Source of the DNA: Leuctra nigra
Lineage: Eukaryota; Arthropoda; Insecta; Plecoptera; Leuctridae
DNA: 64,000 bases
Reading direction: 5' to 3'
Assembly (NCBI GenBank): GCA_934045905.1
Contig: OW203763.1
Span: forward strand, 35,368,527-35,432,526
The position numbers and the translations under genes were made by a program. Positions within the stretch are counted from its first letter, which is position 1, and every line of letters starts with the position of its first letter. Below the pieces are notes generated by a model. That model was given only the letters and a program-made list of their open reading frames with translations, was not told the DNA's origin and made no database searches. Of the stretch, positions 22,346 to 34,113 are shown in pieces.

Positions 22346-22959
22346 CACAAATGTAAACAGCCACATCACATGCGAGAGTGATTAACCAAGCTCAGACGAA
22401 GGAGTTTCCTATGTTACAAAATACAGGAGTTTAGATAATTAAGGTAAAAGTTTCGATCATCAATGCAATCCAATGTTAAATATCCGTTTTTATCCACTGA
22501 TTATTTTCATGTATTTTAAAGTGCTATGACAGAAGGGAACATAACCCACTCGTTATAAAAAATACAGATTATGGTAAAATTGTCTTCAGCTCCTTCATCC
22601 ACTCGTGTCTCCAATTTGTAAAGTTTGTTGGTGAAAGCAAATGGGCAATGGTCATGAAACTCCACAACTAATGAGCATGATTTAATAGTGTTGCAAACTT
22701 TTGTAATAATGAAATCCAGTTATCAATTGCAAAGTTCACTGATGTCAACAAATGCGCTGATACATTGAAGTGTTCTACACAATGACTCATGTTATTAAAA
22801 ATATAATTGGATGAATGCAGAATTACAGGACTCTTGTTTAATATCCACTTAGGCTTCGCCTTCAGTGGTGGAATAGCATTGTTCTCCTAATCGAAAACCC
22901 GTCCCGTAATGTTATTGATATAGCTATAACCGGACTTCAGAATGACCGTAAGAGTGATT

Positions 22960-23235
22960 TGTGGATATAGTGTAATTCCTCTTAGTCAGTCCATTTGTTG
23001 AGATTCAGAGAAAACAGTGATAAACTGTCCTGGATTGATGCCCTTTCCTGCAAAATTACATATAATTTTAGCCATTAGGAGTACTGGAACTGACGCCCTT
23101 TCTTGCTAAAATGTGTGTCTACATGCTAAGAGACGATTTTTTAAAGTCAATTTCACTATTTTTGGACTGATGCACTTTCTTGAATAAGTGATTCAATTGC
23201 TAGTGCAATCATAGTGTAAAGTTCGTTCACGATAA
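22960..23235 (+). pseudogene. Duplicated 3'-UTR fragment of a SIAH-like gene
   Basis: This matches 27205-27530, the 3' flank of the SIAH-like gene, in order: CAGTCCATTT, AGAGAAAACRRTG, AAACTGTC, AAAATTAC, then AGAGACG/AGGAGACG, TTTTTAAAGTCAATTTCACT and GGATAAG/GAATAAG. The coding part is absent. It lacks the MITE present at 27302-27459, so it gives an approximate empty site for that insertion. Confidence 0.6.
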
Positions 23236-23636
23236 GAATTTCACTGACGTTTTAGTCGATCACGTCGTTCATTGGTCAGTCACTTGAACACTGCCCTGTC
23301 AATGGCAAGACTTTCTTCTTTGTATTATTGAAATCGTATAAATTATGTCAAATACACTATTTTTATTATTAGAAAATATTAGAAAAATTCAATCAAATTG
23401 ATTTATTTCCATCTACAGTCGTATTATACATAGTTTTGGATTATTCTATTGATATTTTCATATGTAGGTATACAATTGTTCATTTGACTACAGTAGTATC
23501 TACACGGCCGCCATTACGGCTTGCAATTCTAATCGTGAATGAACTTTATCGTTTTCTAGCTATACCATAACATTGCGGGACTAGCCTGGACTAGGAGAAC
23601 AATGCTAGTTCAAACGAAAGTCAAAAGTCAAAAGGA

Positions 23637-24106
23637 TAGGGTTGGGCGAACCGGTTCGAAAACTGAACCGAACCTCCCTCGCTGCGCCAATGTGACATTT
23701 CCCGTCAACATTTCGTTGCAGTGTCGTGTTCTAGATGGACATCTCTGTGTGACAAAGAAGCCAAAGAAGAAATAATGCAAATTGTTACAGTTCATTAACA
23801 ATTTTAATTTAATTTTACTCTTCTTACCTTTTCTTCGTGCATAAATTCAAAGACGTGGATTCATTTTATCAAAAATAAAATGCACTAAAAATATGGTCAT
23901 ACCTAAATGAGTTAATTTTGCTTATCTCGTGATTCGTGAAGCAAAATTTTAAGTGCAAACTGTGCCAAACAATCTTTGATGTTTTTCTGTAAGTGATAAA
24001 GCCATTGCAGGTAAAAATAACCAGAGTTCTGTTCGGTTCGGTCAAATATTTAAAGTTCGGTTCGAGGTTCGATTCGGTTCAAAGATATGAGGTTCGCTCA
24101 ACCCAA
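23637..24106. mobile_element. hAT-type MITE, 470 bp, GGTTCG-rich ends
   Basis: Ends TAGGGTTGGGCGAACC and, inverted, TTGGGTTGAGCGAACC. The exact 8-bp duplication CAAAAGGA lies at 23629-23636 and 24107-24114. The first and last 60 bp are filled with GGTTCG/CGAACC motifs. No transposase frame. Confidence 0.85.
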
Positions 24107-24794
24107 CAAAAGGATATTAAATAAGGGTTTCGTAATTATTACCTCATCTCAAGAATCACTGAAATGGACTCCCGCCCCACTACCTCTGAGGTGCAGAATT
24201 AAACCTTGGCCACCTGACACAAACCCTTGGGGCTCTTCGAGATGGCTTCATGGTTGTTTGCATGTGGTCAAGTCAGTTTCATCTCATCTCATCTTTTCCA
24301 ATGACGTAGTTTTGTTCGAACTGGCCTCAAATCAATACAATCACCTTGAATAAACTCGAAAATATTAGTTTATCTTGATTTTGTTCCATTCCTCATTTTA
24401 AGTCGCAACATTTCCGTACATCAGAGGTAGAAGGGCAGAAGTACATTACAATTATTATTATTATTATTCCGATGAGCTCAAAAACTAGTATAATTAGAAT
24501 TTTAGCTTATTCAAGCATATTTGAAATGGTGCACGCATTATGTGTGAACACATCAATATAACCCTTCTTACCTCTATGATATAACTGTATATATTGACAA
24601 CAGTCAAATGCCGATTGATAGAGCTCGATTACATATAATTCCAAAAGTCTGCAAAGCAAAATCGAGAAAATTGCCTTCCGCCCTTCTACATCTCAGGTAC
24701 AAATTTAACTATTCAGAAGTTGGCACATGCTTTAAATTCTAATATCCAATCAAACCGAGATAAAGCAACTAACTTATTGTAAACTAACATTTGG

Positions 24795-25305
24795 TAACAT
24801 TCCTGGACCAGAGATGGCAAAAAGTTTCTTTTTGTCTGGGGCTTAACGTCGCACTGTTCTGCAGCGAGGCTATAAATGGCGACGGATGAATGATTATGAT
24901 GATGATTGGGAGATGATGGTGAAGAGTAGGTGAGGATGGAAGGTGGGAAGGAGGCAGTCGTGGCCTATTAGTAGGGTACCTTCCCAGCATTTGCCTGTCG
25001 ACTGAGGGAATACCACGAAAAAACCCCAGTCAGGAAGGACGGCCGCGGGAATCGAACCCGGGCCTCCGGAATTCAAGTTCAGGGGTGCGATTATACATAT
25101 AAAATGACAACTTCTTGTCGCAGTGACAAGCTTCTCATCTCACCCTAGAAGACCGTGGGTGCGATCACATAACATGAGAACTTCCTTGTCACGGTGACAA
25201 GACCCTAGAAGGCCGTGAATAACACTGAGATGAGAGCATTTTTGTCACGCGACAAGGAACTTGTCATTTTACATGATCGCACCCCAGAGCCACTCAGCCA
25301 ACCTG
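24795..25305 (-). mobile_element. tRNA-derived SINE, interrupted
   Basis: On the minus strand an RNA polymerase III A box (TGGCTGAGTGG, 25300-25290) and B box (GGTTCGATTCC, 25058-25048) are present, followed by a body with TGACTGGGGTTTTTTCGTGG and a 3' end with (CAT)n and GTGCGACGTTAAG. Without the element at 25081-25286 the two boxes would be about 37 bp apart, normal for a tRNA head. A 3' fragment of the same family lies at 63000-63115 on the plus strand. Confidence 0.7.
25081..25286. mobile_element. 206-bp MITE inserted inside the SINE head
   Basis: Inverted ends AGGGGTGCGATTATACAT and GATCGCACCCC, with inner repeats of TTGTCRC(G)GTGACAAG and ATGAGA motifs. It separates the SINE A box from its B box. 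The flanking duplication is unclear. Confidence 0.7.
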
Positions 25306-25365
25306 ATCCGTAGCGCAAAATGTGATGTGAGCTAGAGATGTGAGGAGCTATCTATGAGAATGAAT

Positions 25366-26309
25366 CAGGCGCGTAGGAACTTCATTTTGAGTGGGGGAGT
25401 CAAAATTACGGGGATCAATGAATGTGAGGAAAAGTAGTCGTCGTTACAATGGGGTCTGGGAAGCCCGCAACCCAAATTGCCCCGCAGGGGATTTTTTGAA
25501 TTTTTGATACAAAAGAATCGAATTTGAAGCTATTTTTGTATATTTTTCAAAGAAATTTACAATGTGTGAAATGCAATATTCTGTGGAAACTTTAAGAAAT
25601 GTAATATAATTTGTAGCTATTTGTTTTTAATACCCATTATTGGCCCCGCAGGGAATTTTTTGGGTTATTGATACAAAATAATCGAGCTTAAAGCTATTTT
25701 AGCATACTTTTCAAAGAAATTTAAAATGTATAAAATGCAATATTCTGTGGAAACTTTATACAAATGTAATATAACTGTAACTATTTGTTTTTATAGAATC
25801 CCCATTGGCCCCACAGGGAATTTTTGAGTTTTTGATGCAAAAGAATCGAATTTGAAGCTTTTGGCATCGTTTTCAAAGAAATTTAAAATTTGTGATATGC
25901 AATATTCTTGGGAAACTTTGACAAAATGCATTATAATCTGTAAATTTTGTTATTCGATAAAAACCCTAAAGATAATCGATTATGAATAGATTTTGGAATT
26001 GCTTTGAAAACGGTGCTTATTCGGTATCATAGTTTAACGTGTAATTAATAAATTGTATTCATGAGGATGATCATGTTGGACAAATGAGTTATTGTCTAAT
26101 TGGATAATACCTCTGTTCAATTAGCTTTGCAAAACTTGGGAAAATTTTGAGAATTCAACCTCATAATGGAGCAAATTTGTGCATTTTTGGATCTCTTTAT
26201 CAAAATTTGTGTGTATCTGGGGGTTATATCTGGGGGTGTCAAGATGAAAAGTGGGGGGGGGTCATTGACCCCCACTCCCCCCCCCCCCCCCCCCCTTCCT
26301 ACGCGCCTG
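25366..26309. mobile_element. hAT-type element, 944 bp
   Basis: Ends CAGGCGCGTAGGAAC and, inverted, CAGGCGCGTAGGAAGG. Exact 8-bp duplication GAATGAAT at 25358-25365 and 26310-26317. Inside are three degenerate tandem units of about 170 bp, each with GGCCCC(G/A)CAGGG, TCGAATTTGAAGCT and CAATATTCT. A C run of about 17 lies near the right end. It sits about 120 bp upstream of the SIAH-like start codon, probably in the 5' intron. Confidence 0.85.
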
Positions 26310-26438
26310 GAATGAATGATAAAGAATTGGGCCAACTTCCTTGTAGTTTTCTCCCACTCTTCCAAGCAGAGTTGACTTGGTAATGAAGTAATACAAAATT
26401 TTGTTATTTCAGCCTCAGGTTTGAGATTCGCATCAAAC

Positions 26439-27188
26439 ATGGCTGTTCCAACCACTGAGGAGACACTGAACACGACGCTGTTGAATGAACTGGTATGCCC
26501 CGTGTGCCGTCTGACTTGCTTTCCACCGATCTACATGTGTTCGAATGGTCACAATGTCTGTTCATCATGTACTCAACAAGTTACATCATGTCCCATCTGT
26601 AGGGCATTTGGCAGACCGAACGCTCGAAACAAATTCGCCGAGTATGTGAGCACAAAACTTCTGTTCCCGTGTGTGTATAAAGAAAATGGATGCTCTGCCC
26701 AAATTCTTTATGGCAATTTGCGGGAACATAAATTAGTTTGCGACTTCGGGCACCGATGTCGGGCAATAAACTGTGATTGGATGGGTAATGTAGGTAATTT
26801 ACTTGCACACTTCAGTGGGAATCATCCAGAGAAAGTAATAATTGCCAATTCCAAGTTAAATATTGCAGATATGTTCAAAAATATTGTTGAAGGAGAGAAC
26901 ACTCTCTTGCTTGTCTCAAACCAAGGTCCGAGGTTTTTCATAAGTTATTTCTACAGCGAACAATTGTCTACAGTTACTTTTGTGGATGTACGACACTTTG
27001 AGCCATGGAACGACTCAAAAATATACGAATTTGAATTTAAAATGAGTCTCGAACTGAAGAAGAGATGCAGAACTCTCACTTACACGAACTTCGTCCTTGA
27101 TGAACTTGAAAGTGGTCAAAATATATGTTTGACGAGAGATTTGATTGAAAAGCATTATGATTGGATATCTTGGAACATTATTGATTGA
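26439..27188 (+). CDS. SIAH-like (Sina family) RING E3 ubiquitin ligase
   Basis: 249 residues. The exon begins after the acceptor TTGTTATTTCAG (AG 26411-26412), and the first ATG in frame is 26439. Residues 20-54 are a C3HC4 RING with Cys20, Cys23, Cys34, His38, Cys41, Cys44, Cys51 and Cys54; spacing is that of SIAH (CPVC, 10 residues, CSNGHNVC, SSC, CPIC). About residues 80-135 carry the two SIAH zinc fingers (CVYKENGC, LREHKLVC, CDWMGN, HFSGNH). The remaining chain would be the Sina substrate-binding beta-sandwich, weakly conserved here. Family members pass ubiquitin to bound substrates for proteasomal decay. The whole protein sits in one exon and ends EKHYDWISWNIID, shorter than a classical SIAH of about 280 residues, as is common in expanded insect SIAH-like sets. 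All zinc ligands are kept, so it is probably functional. A 5' untranslated exon lies upstream, beyond the transposon. Confidence 0.88.
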   Translation: MAVPTTEETLNTTLLNELVCPVCRLTCFPPIYMCSNGHNVCSSCTQQVTSCPICRAFGRPNARNKFAEYVSTKLLFPCVYKENGCSAQILYGNLREHKLVCDFGHRCRAINCDWMGNVGNLLAHFSGNHPEKVIIANSKLNIADMFKNIVEGENTLLLVSNQGPRFFISYFYSEQLSTVTFVDVRHFEPWNDSKIYEFEFKMSLELKKRCRTLTYTNFVLDELESGQNICLTRDLIEKHYDWISWNIID

Positions 27189-27301
27189 TTCACTTATTCT
27201 ATAAAGTGCTCAGTCCATTTATGATTTAGAGAAAACGATGGAAAAACTGTCTCCTGGACTATTGCCAATACTTGTAAAATTACCTAAAATTTAGGAGGGG
27301 C

Positions 27302-27459
27302 CCCCTATTCCTGAAAAAAGTGAGAGTGAGTATGAGAAAAATTCAGTGAGAAAATCGTTATCAACCAATAGGAATCCAGCAGGCTTAGATTCTATTGGCG
27401 GATACCGGTTTTGTCACTATTTTTTCCATACTCACTCTCACTTTTTTCACGAATAGGGG
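27302..27459. mobile_element. 158-bp MITE in the SIAH-like 3' UTR
   Basis: Inverted ends CCCCTATTCCTGAAAAAAG and CTTTTTTCACGAATAGGGG, then TGAGAGTGAGTATG/CATACTCACTCTCA. It is absent from the related sequence at 22960-23235. Non-coding hairpin. Confidence 0.7.
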
Positions 27460-27699
27460 TCCAGGAGACGCTTTTTAAAGTCAATTTCACTAATGGTCTG
27501 GCGCCCTTTTTTGGATAAGCTATTCAATTTAAATGTGCCTATAGGTAACAATTTACTATCCGGAGTATTTATTTTGTTCCTTGAAAAAAATTTAACGAAC
27601 TGATGATATATTATTATATACAAATATCTTCAAGTAAAAATATGTTTTTATTATAATTATGTTACACCTGAACTGACCAACGAGAATTGTATTTTCTTT

Positions 27700-27705
27700 A
27701 ATAAA
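27700..27705 (+). terminator. Candidate polyadenylation signal of the SIAH-like gene
   Basis: AATAAA about 510 bp beyond the stop codon. It would give a 3' UTR containing the 158-bp MITE. A nearer signal was not seen. Confidence 0.35.
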
Positions 27706-28636
27706 TTGAACCACCCTACTTTCAAATCAATTGGTTTTTAATTTAATTTTGTATTCCAATCAAAACTCTGTCCTTCCAGTAGTCGTCTATTTTGACGATT
27801 ACTTGCAGTTTTGCTATTATAATTGCAATTCCAACTGATTTTGTTCCTCCAATCAGATGTGAATTTCACTCGTTTTGGTGAAGGAATCATGGTATTTCAT
27901 GTGACATATTGATGCTGTGTGGGGAAGATGAATAGTTACTTTCATTACTGACTCGGGGATGTGGAAAACATCTTATGAAAGTCAATGTACTAATGCAGTG
28001 AATTTATATTTGATGTTTCAATGTGAATAGTTTTAATTGTGATTTGTGAAAATTTAAATAGTCTTTCCAGTTTAGAAACATTATACCTTCTGTGATTATA
28101 CAACTCCTCTGTCCACACAGAAAGACAATCCGTATCAATTATGTTTGTCCATTAAGTTGTAGTATTGTTATGTTACCGAAGCAGGCAGCGAACGTGAGCC
28201 ATGGTTCGCAACAAAAGACTCACACAACCACGCATTGTACTCTGGTAGGTATCACAAAATCAAAATATCAAAATATCAAATCAAATGTTTCGTAATTAAA
28301 AAGCAATGTAGTTCTATGGTCAGTGACATGCAAAGATGAACCCAGAAGTTTAGCCAATGGTTTAGCATTGCCGGGTAAAGGGCGGCCCATGCTAGCGCGG
28401 GTTCATCTTTGCCTGTCTCCGACCGTACTGCCACGTTATCATAGGTAGGACCATAAAGTGTAGGAGTAGGACGAATCATACGATGAACCAGCCGAGTGCG
28501 AGCAATGGCGACATTGTACTTGCTATTGTCTATTTTATACGCAGACACACTCATTGTTCTCACTTACAATGGACCTGACCCTATCGTAAAAACCTAAAAG
28601 TGTCAAAGCTGTGGAAAGCTCTCTGTATCAGTTCTC
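27706..28636. other. Unassigned sequence
   Basis: 27720-27790 resembles 16780-16860. Nothing else was recognised; the 95-codon minus-strand frame at 28276-28563 has no family or splice support. Confidence 0.3.
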
Positions 28637-29740
28637 CCCCCGACAGCTGCCACCTTAACGCGGTGGTGGGGTTTGTGTTGACCAATGATCCATTGCAGCT
28701 AAGTCGAAGAGCATATGCTTATGTGTAAGGGCTACCCATGCCGGACAGGTCAGTGGAGAGGTCTAGACAAGTTCAGCCAGGGTCGACCAACCCATGCTCT
28801 CCCCTGAATTTGCGGTCCCCTCGGCCCGGCCGCGAGAATTGAATTGCAGGTAGGTTCGTAAATAGAGTTATTTTTCAGCCAAGGAGTAAGGGTGGTAAAA
28901 CGTCACTCACAATCATGACGTCGATCTTGCTCAGCTGATCAGCTATTATGAAGGGTGCATACCGATTTATTATCAGGTCGCCCAGTTTCCCTATCCTTTT
29001 AACATTGTGACGTAACACCTGGGCGTGACCTTGAGTCGAATCGTGGTTGAATGAATGAAAATAGAAAACACAACGCCCGACCTCTTGAGCTTGAGTATTA
29101 TGGGTACTGGTTTCAGCTAGTTTCAGCTCGTTTGTTGACGCGGCAAGTTTGATTTAACCCGTAAATCCTATGGTGACGTCAACGCCCAACCAGCTTCTAT
29201 TTTGGACCTCACCCGAAATGTCATTGTCTTTGCTCAGCTGTTTAATTTGATTAATGAAATGTCATTGCCTTCCCTGTCAATTTTCTTTCAGTTGATGTTA
29301 TATGAAGATAATGTATATTTAAATACTTGAAATGGAGTTAAGCAAAAGCGAAATAAGTAACCTAGAGGTGTGGAAGCATTTTACATTTAATTAAGTATGA
29401 TAGCGGTCGACTGCACTCGTTTCTCATCGGTTAATTTTTAACTCCTTTTATACGAACCTACCTGCATATCAATTCTCGCGGCCCGGCCTCACCCCTCGAG
29501 TCGGATTTCCTCCGAATCGGGTCCCACCGGCCCGAACCCTCCCGCCCCTCTGTCGGTGCCCATTCTGACCTGGCATTCCCACCGGTGCTGGACTCCCCGG
29601 GCCGGGCCCCTTGGGTCGACCCCTCCCTCCCGAAGACTTCCCATAATATGCAACAAAGTTAAAAACAAAATCTTAATGTGCGCAAAATGACCTTGCTGTT
29701 TACGCGCCATTAAACACCACTTATCTAATCTAAATCTAAT
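28637..29740 (+). repeat. Dispersed retroelement-like repeat, copy 2, split by a transposon
   Basis: The same family as 7995-8465, interrupted at 28831/29480 by a 648-bp element. Halves 28637-28831 and 29489-29740 join to the same order of motifs as copy 1, ending in TTACGCGCCATTAAACACC. No reverse transcriptase is present. Confidence 0.55.
28832..29479. mobile_element. MULE-like MITE, 648 bp, 9-bp target duplication
   Basis: Ends GCGAGAATTGAATTGCAGG and, inverted, GCGAGAATTGATATGCAGG, continuing as imperfect inverted repeats (TAGGTTCGTA/TACGAACCTA). Exact 9-bp flanks GGCCCGGCC at 28823-28831 and 29480-29488. A 9-bp duplication and long inverted ends suggest the Mutator group. A partial relative is at 46108-46470. 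Confidence 0.75.
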
Positions 29741-30957
29741 GTATCGGCTCTGCCGCAGAGCCAATAGATCCTCAAATGTGTCTACTTTTTCACCCACTCA
29801 AGGTCCATTTTTTGGAACGAATCTTTATAACCCTTAGAGAGCTAAGATTGTAAACGACCTCGAACAAGGACTGGACAATAAATGGTCGAGGATACAATAA
29901 GAGCAAATGATTTTACGATACATTATAAAACGAGAACAATGATTGTGTCTGCGTCCAGAATCGACTAGAGAACTCCCGCCAGAGCACTCACTAAAAAATA
30001 CTCGGTCATTTTCAGAAGTTGTATCCTAGGAGGAACTACGATGTAGAATAATAGGTATTCAGAAGACTGGAGAGGTATTTTTTCTCTTTTTCGAAAGGAT
30101 GTTTATGACTTAGGAAACGCCCAAAAAGGCAGGCAAATAGTACCTTAAAACTATTAAAAAAGGACCACAAAATCCCGAAAAAGTACCATTGAAATTTTAT
30201 GGTATGTAATATTCGTCAACATATTATTCAATTTATCGGTTTAGGAGTTGCACTTGGAGCAATATATTAAAATTAACTAAATATTGGTGTACGAATGTGT
30301 CAATGTGTCAAGTGTCAATTGTTGATTGCCATCCAAATGATGGATGGAAATTTTATGAATTGTGGTCTAGACCAAAATTCATAAACTTTTGTAACTTGCA
30401 ACAAACATTTCATATTATGTTCCCAATAATTTTAATAAAATGACAAAAATACCTTGAAAATAGCAAGAAAAGGTAAATTCATAAAAAAATTGGGAAAATG
30501 CTTTTTCAGGCAAAATGAAATGCATATTTTTGTAATCAGGAACACATGAAACATATTTATATATAATTTTTAGACTTGTCTGAACAAAAAGTGAAAAAAG
30601 GATATGTCAAAAACATCCTAGCCCTAGTTATAGCTTTATCTAATCGGGGTTGAGGAATGCTAATGAATGGAGAGTGGAGAATGGGCTAAGTGAAATGCGC
30701 TACCATCAGGCAGTGAATTCCATAAAAAAGCACAGCACATCATAATTGTTGGTCACGTTTTATATATACTAATATGTACTCATTATATTTTGTATTATAT
30801 TTCATTTAACAAAGTGTGTTTGGTAATAAATTAAAAGATTTAACGTTTAAGCAGATCATACTTTTTGTGAATCCAGTCCAGAGACTGAGAATCCGTGTTT
30901 ATTTGTTTAATTCTGATAATTAGAGCTTCAGAAGATGAGCAGTATTCATTCATGCTC
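29741..30957. other. Unassigned AT-rich sequence
   Basis: No gene or unit was recognised. TTTTTGTGAATCCAG at about 30868 is one end motif of the 391-512 MITE family. Confidence 0.3.
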
Positions 30958-31068
30958 ATATGACGTAGTGTAGCCTTGATATTGCACTAGGTTGTAGTAG
31001 AGAGCCTAGGTTGTAGTATTGGATCAGGTCTTCAGGAGATGGTAGTAGCACTGTTCATTCATAATATT
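30958..31068 (-). repeat. Single diverged monomer of the 98-bp satellite
   Basis: On the minus strand this reads GAACAGTGCTACTACCATCT, CTCCTGAAGACCTGATCCA, a duplicated ACAACCTAG, GTGCAATATCAAGGCTA and CTACGTCATA, the order of the satellite that begins 4.4 kb to the right in the other orientation. It is a lone copy with a small internal duplication. Confidence 0.7.
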
Positions 31069-31291
31069 GATCGTATAGCGTTGTTTAGTCATTAAACACA
31101 GAATGCTGAGAATCTATGTTAATGTAAGGTTATGTTAGTTTCATTACCCGCTCTTTATCGGAAGCAAATGCGGCCTAGGAGGAATCAGTGTGCAAAGGTT
31201 CAGGGCAAGGTTCTATAAGACGAGGCGTATCATTTCAAGTAACTTAATCAGAGTAGTGTGGCGCGGGTCAAGTCAACTATAACCTCCCACC

Positions 31292-31747
31292 CAGGGCCGG
31301 CCGTGACTTTTCGGCGCCCTGGGCAAGAATTTTTTTGGCGTCCCCCCCCCCCCCCCCCTCTCACCTATTTTCCGGGATACTATATCGCCCGTGTACGGGG
31401 GGCCTGGGGGAGGGCCCCCAGCACATGGGGGTCCGGGGCATACAGCCCGGATTTTTTAATTTTTTTAAATCGAATTGATGTATTTTTATGCATTTTTGAG
31501 ACTTGAAGCTTCTCTAGTTCCCTAGTATTTTAATACATTTTTGGAGTTAACAGCACACACTTTCATTTTAAATGTGCGCTAAAATGTGCGCTGTGCAATG
31601 ATGTCAATGTCAGGAAACGAACAATGCATTGTAATGATGTCTGGCGGATGCTCAAGGATTGAAATAACCGCGCGAATTGAATACATGCGTTGCTTTCAAC
31701 ATTGGACAGAACTTGATAGAACGCACTTATATTTAATATTTATTACT

Positions 31748-31831
<84 letters not shown>

Positions 31832-33344
31832 CATACATACATACATACATACATACATACATACATACATACATACATACATACATACATACATACATAC
31901 ATACATACATACATACATACATACATACATACATACATACATACATACATACATACATACATACATACATACATACATACATACATACATACATACATAC
32001 ATACATACATACATACATACATACATACATACATACATACATACATACATACATACATACATACATACATACATACATACATACATACATACATACATAC
32101 ATACATACATACATACATACATACATACATACATACATACATACATACATACATACATACATACATACATACATACATACATACATACATACATACATAC
32201 ATACATACATACATACATACATACATACATACATACATACATACATACATACATACATACATACATACATACATACATACATACATACATACATACATAC
32301 ATACATACATACATACATACATACATACATACATACATACATACATACATACATACATACATACATACATACATACATACATACATACATACATACATAC
32401 ATACATACATACATACATACATACATACATACATACATACATACATACATACATACATACATACATACATACATACATACATACATACATACATACATAC
32501 ATACATACATACATACATACATACATACATACATACATACATACATACATACATACATACATACATACATACATACATACATACATACATACATACATAC
32601 ATACATACATACATACATACATACATACATACATACATACATACATACATACATACATACATACATACATACATACATACATACATACATACATACATAC
32701 ATACATACATACATACATACATACATACATACATACATACATACATACATACATACATACATACATACATACATACATACATACATACATACATACATAC
32801 ATACATACATACATACATACATACATACATACATACATACATACATACATACATACATACATACATACATACATACATACATACATACATACATACATAC
32901 ATACATACATACATACATACATACATACATACATACATACATACATACATACATACATACATACATACATACATACATACATACATACATACATACATAC
33001 ATACATACATACATACATACATACATACATACATACATACATACATACATACATACATACATACATACATACATACATACATACATACATACATACATAC
33101 ATACATACATACATACATACATACATACATACATACATACATACATACATACACACGCATACACACGCATTTACTATCATACGCACATATTGAGAAATAG
33201 CAGATGACGTGTTCTGTGTCCCCGCCCCCCCCCCCCCCCCCCAAAAAAAAAACAACATATTAATACCATTTGACAATTGGGCGCCCCCTAATCTCGGCGC
33301 CCTGGGCGTGGGACCGCGTCGCCCTACCCACGGGCCGACCCTGG
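31292..33344. mobile_element. hAT-type element, 2.05 kb, containing a giant microsatellite
   Basis: Ends CAGGGCCGGCCGTG and, inverted, CCAGGGTCGGCCCGTG; the GGCGCCCTGGGC block recurs inside both ends. Exact 8-bp flanks CTCCCACC at 31284-31291 and 33345-33352. C runs lie just inside each end. Two thirds of the element is a tetranucleotide array. No transposase frame; the 535-codon frame across it is the microsatellite. Confidence 0.75.
31748..33150. repeat. (TTAC)n then (CATA)n microsatellite, about 1.4 kb
   Basis: About 14 TTAC units (31748-31803) change by one base into an uninterrupted CATA/ATAC run of roughly 340 units to 33150, ending in ACACACGCAT variants. It is open in all frames because the 12-base period has no stop codon. 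Confidence 0.98.
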
Positions 33345-33386
33345 CTCCCACCCAACGCCTTTTTGATGTCTCTTCGTTCCTGAACT

Positions 33387-33790
33387 CACGGGCGTCCACG
33401 GGGAGGGGGGGAGCGTCAAGACGGGCGCTTCCCCCCCCCCCCCCCCAACCAGGATGTCAGAAAAACATAAACATTTCTGGAGTTTTAAGTACAGTTTCAT
33501 TTTGTAACCAACAAAACTAAAGAAATTGATTTCAAAGTGTCAAACACCAAGAAATACCTGCGGGGCAGGTTTGAACATGTCTCCCACCACCCCAAAGTGC
33601 AATATTTAAAACATATTGAATATTTCAACAAAATACACCTCATAACGTCTCAAAACTGATTTCAAAATGTCCAAAAACCAAAAACGCCCTGCGGGCAGTG
33701 TGGGGGGCACGGCCCCAACACCGGCCCCTTAACCCGTAAAATATTATTTTACTTGCCCTGCCACTGGCAGAAATCCTGCGGACGCCCATG
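33387..33790. mobile_element. hAT-type element, 404 bp
   Basis: Ends CACGGGCGTCC and, inverted, CATGGGCGTCC. Exact 8-bp duplication CCTGAACT at 33379-33386 and 33791-33798. The interior has a C run and the GCCCTGCGGG motif. It abuts the preceding element by about 40 bp. A related end (CATGGTCGTCCGCAGGA) lies at 55889, and a relative is embedded at 37034-37402. Confidence 0.85.
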
Positions 33791-34113
33791 CCTGAACTGT
33801 CTGCAATCAGCAAATTCACTGGTTCAAAACATTCTGGCGACTAGCGCTAATCTGAGAACAATACCTACCTTTCAACTTATTAAATTTTGTCAATAAAATG
33901 GAAAAGTCACAAGTAGAAACATACCTGACCTGACTACTGAGATCAAATATTTCAAATATAATGATAATGCCGTCATCTTCATAATATTTATCATTTACGA
34001 TGTTCTTAAATCTATCGCGGTATAACAAAAAAAAAGAGAATATAATTAGTCGTTCTAGAGAGTCATATGAACTGACAATTTTAATTTTTCCGTGAAAATA
34101 TGTGAATTACAAG

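Noticed and set aside
25041..25300. tRNA gene
   Set aside because: A and B boxes are present, but there is no intact cloverleaf, a MITE lies between the boxes and the sequence continues into a SINE body.
31586..33399. Very long open frames of 457-535 codons on both strands (IHTY and CMYV repeats)
   Set aside because: They are translations of the CATA microsatellite, whose period has no stop codon in any frame.
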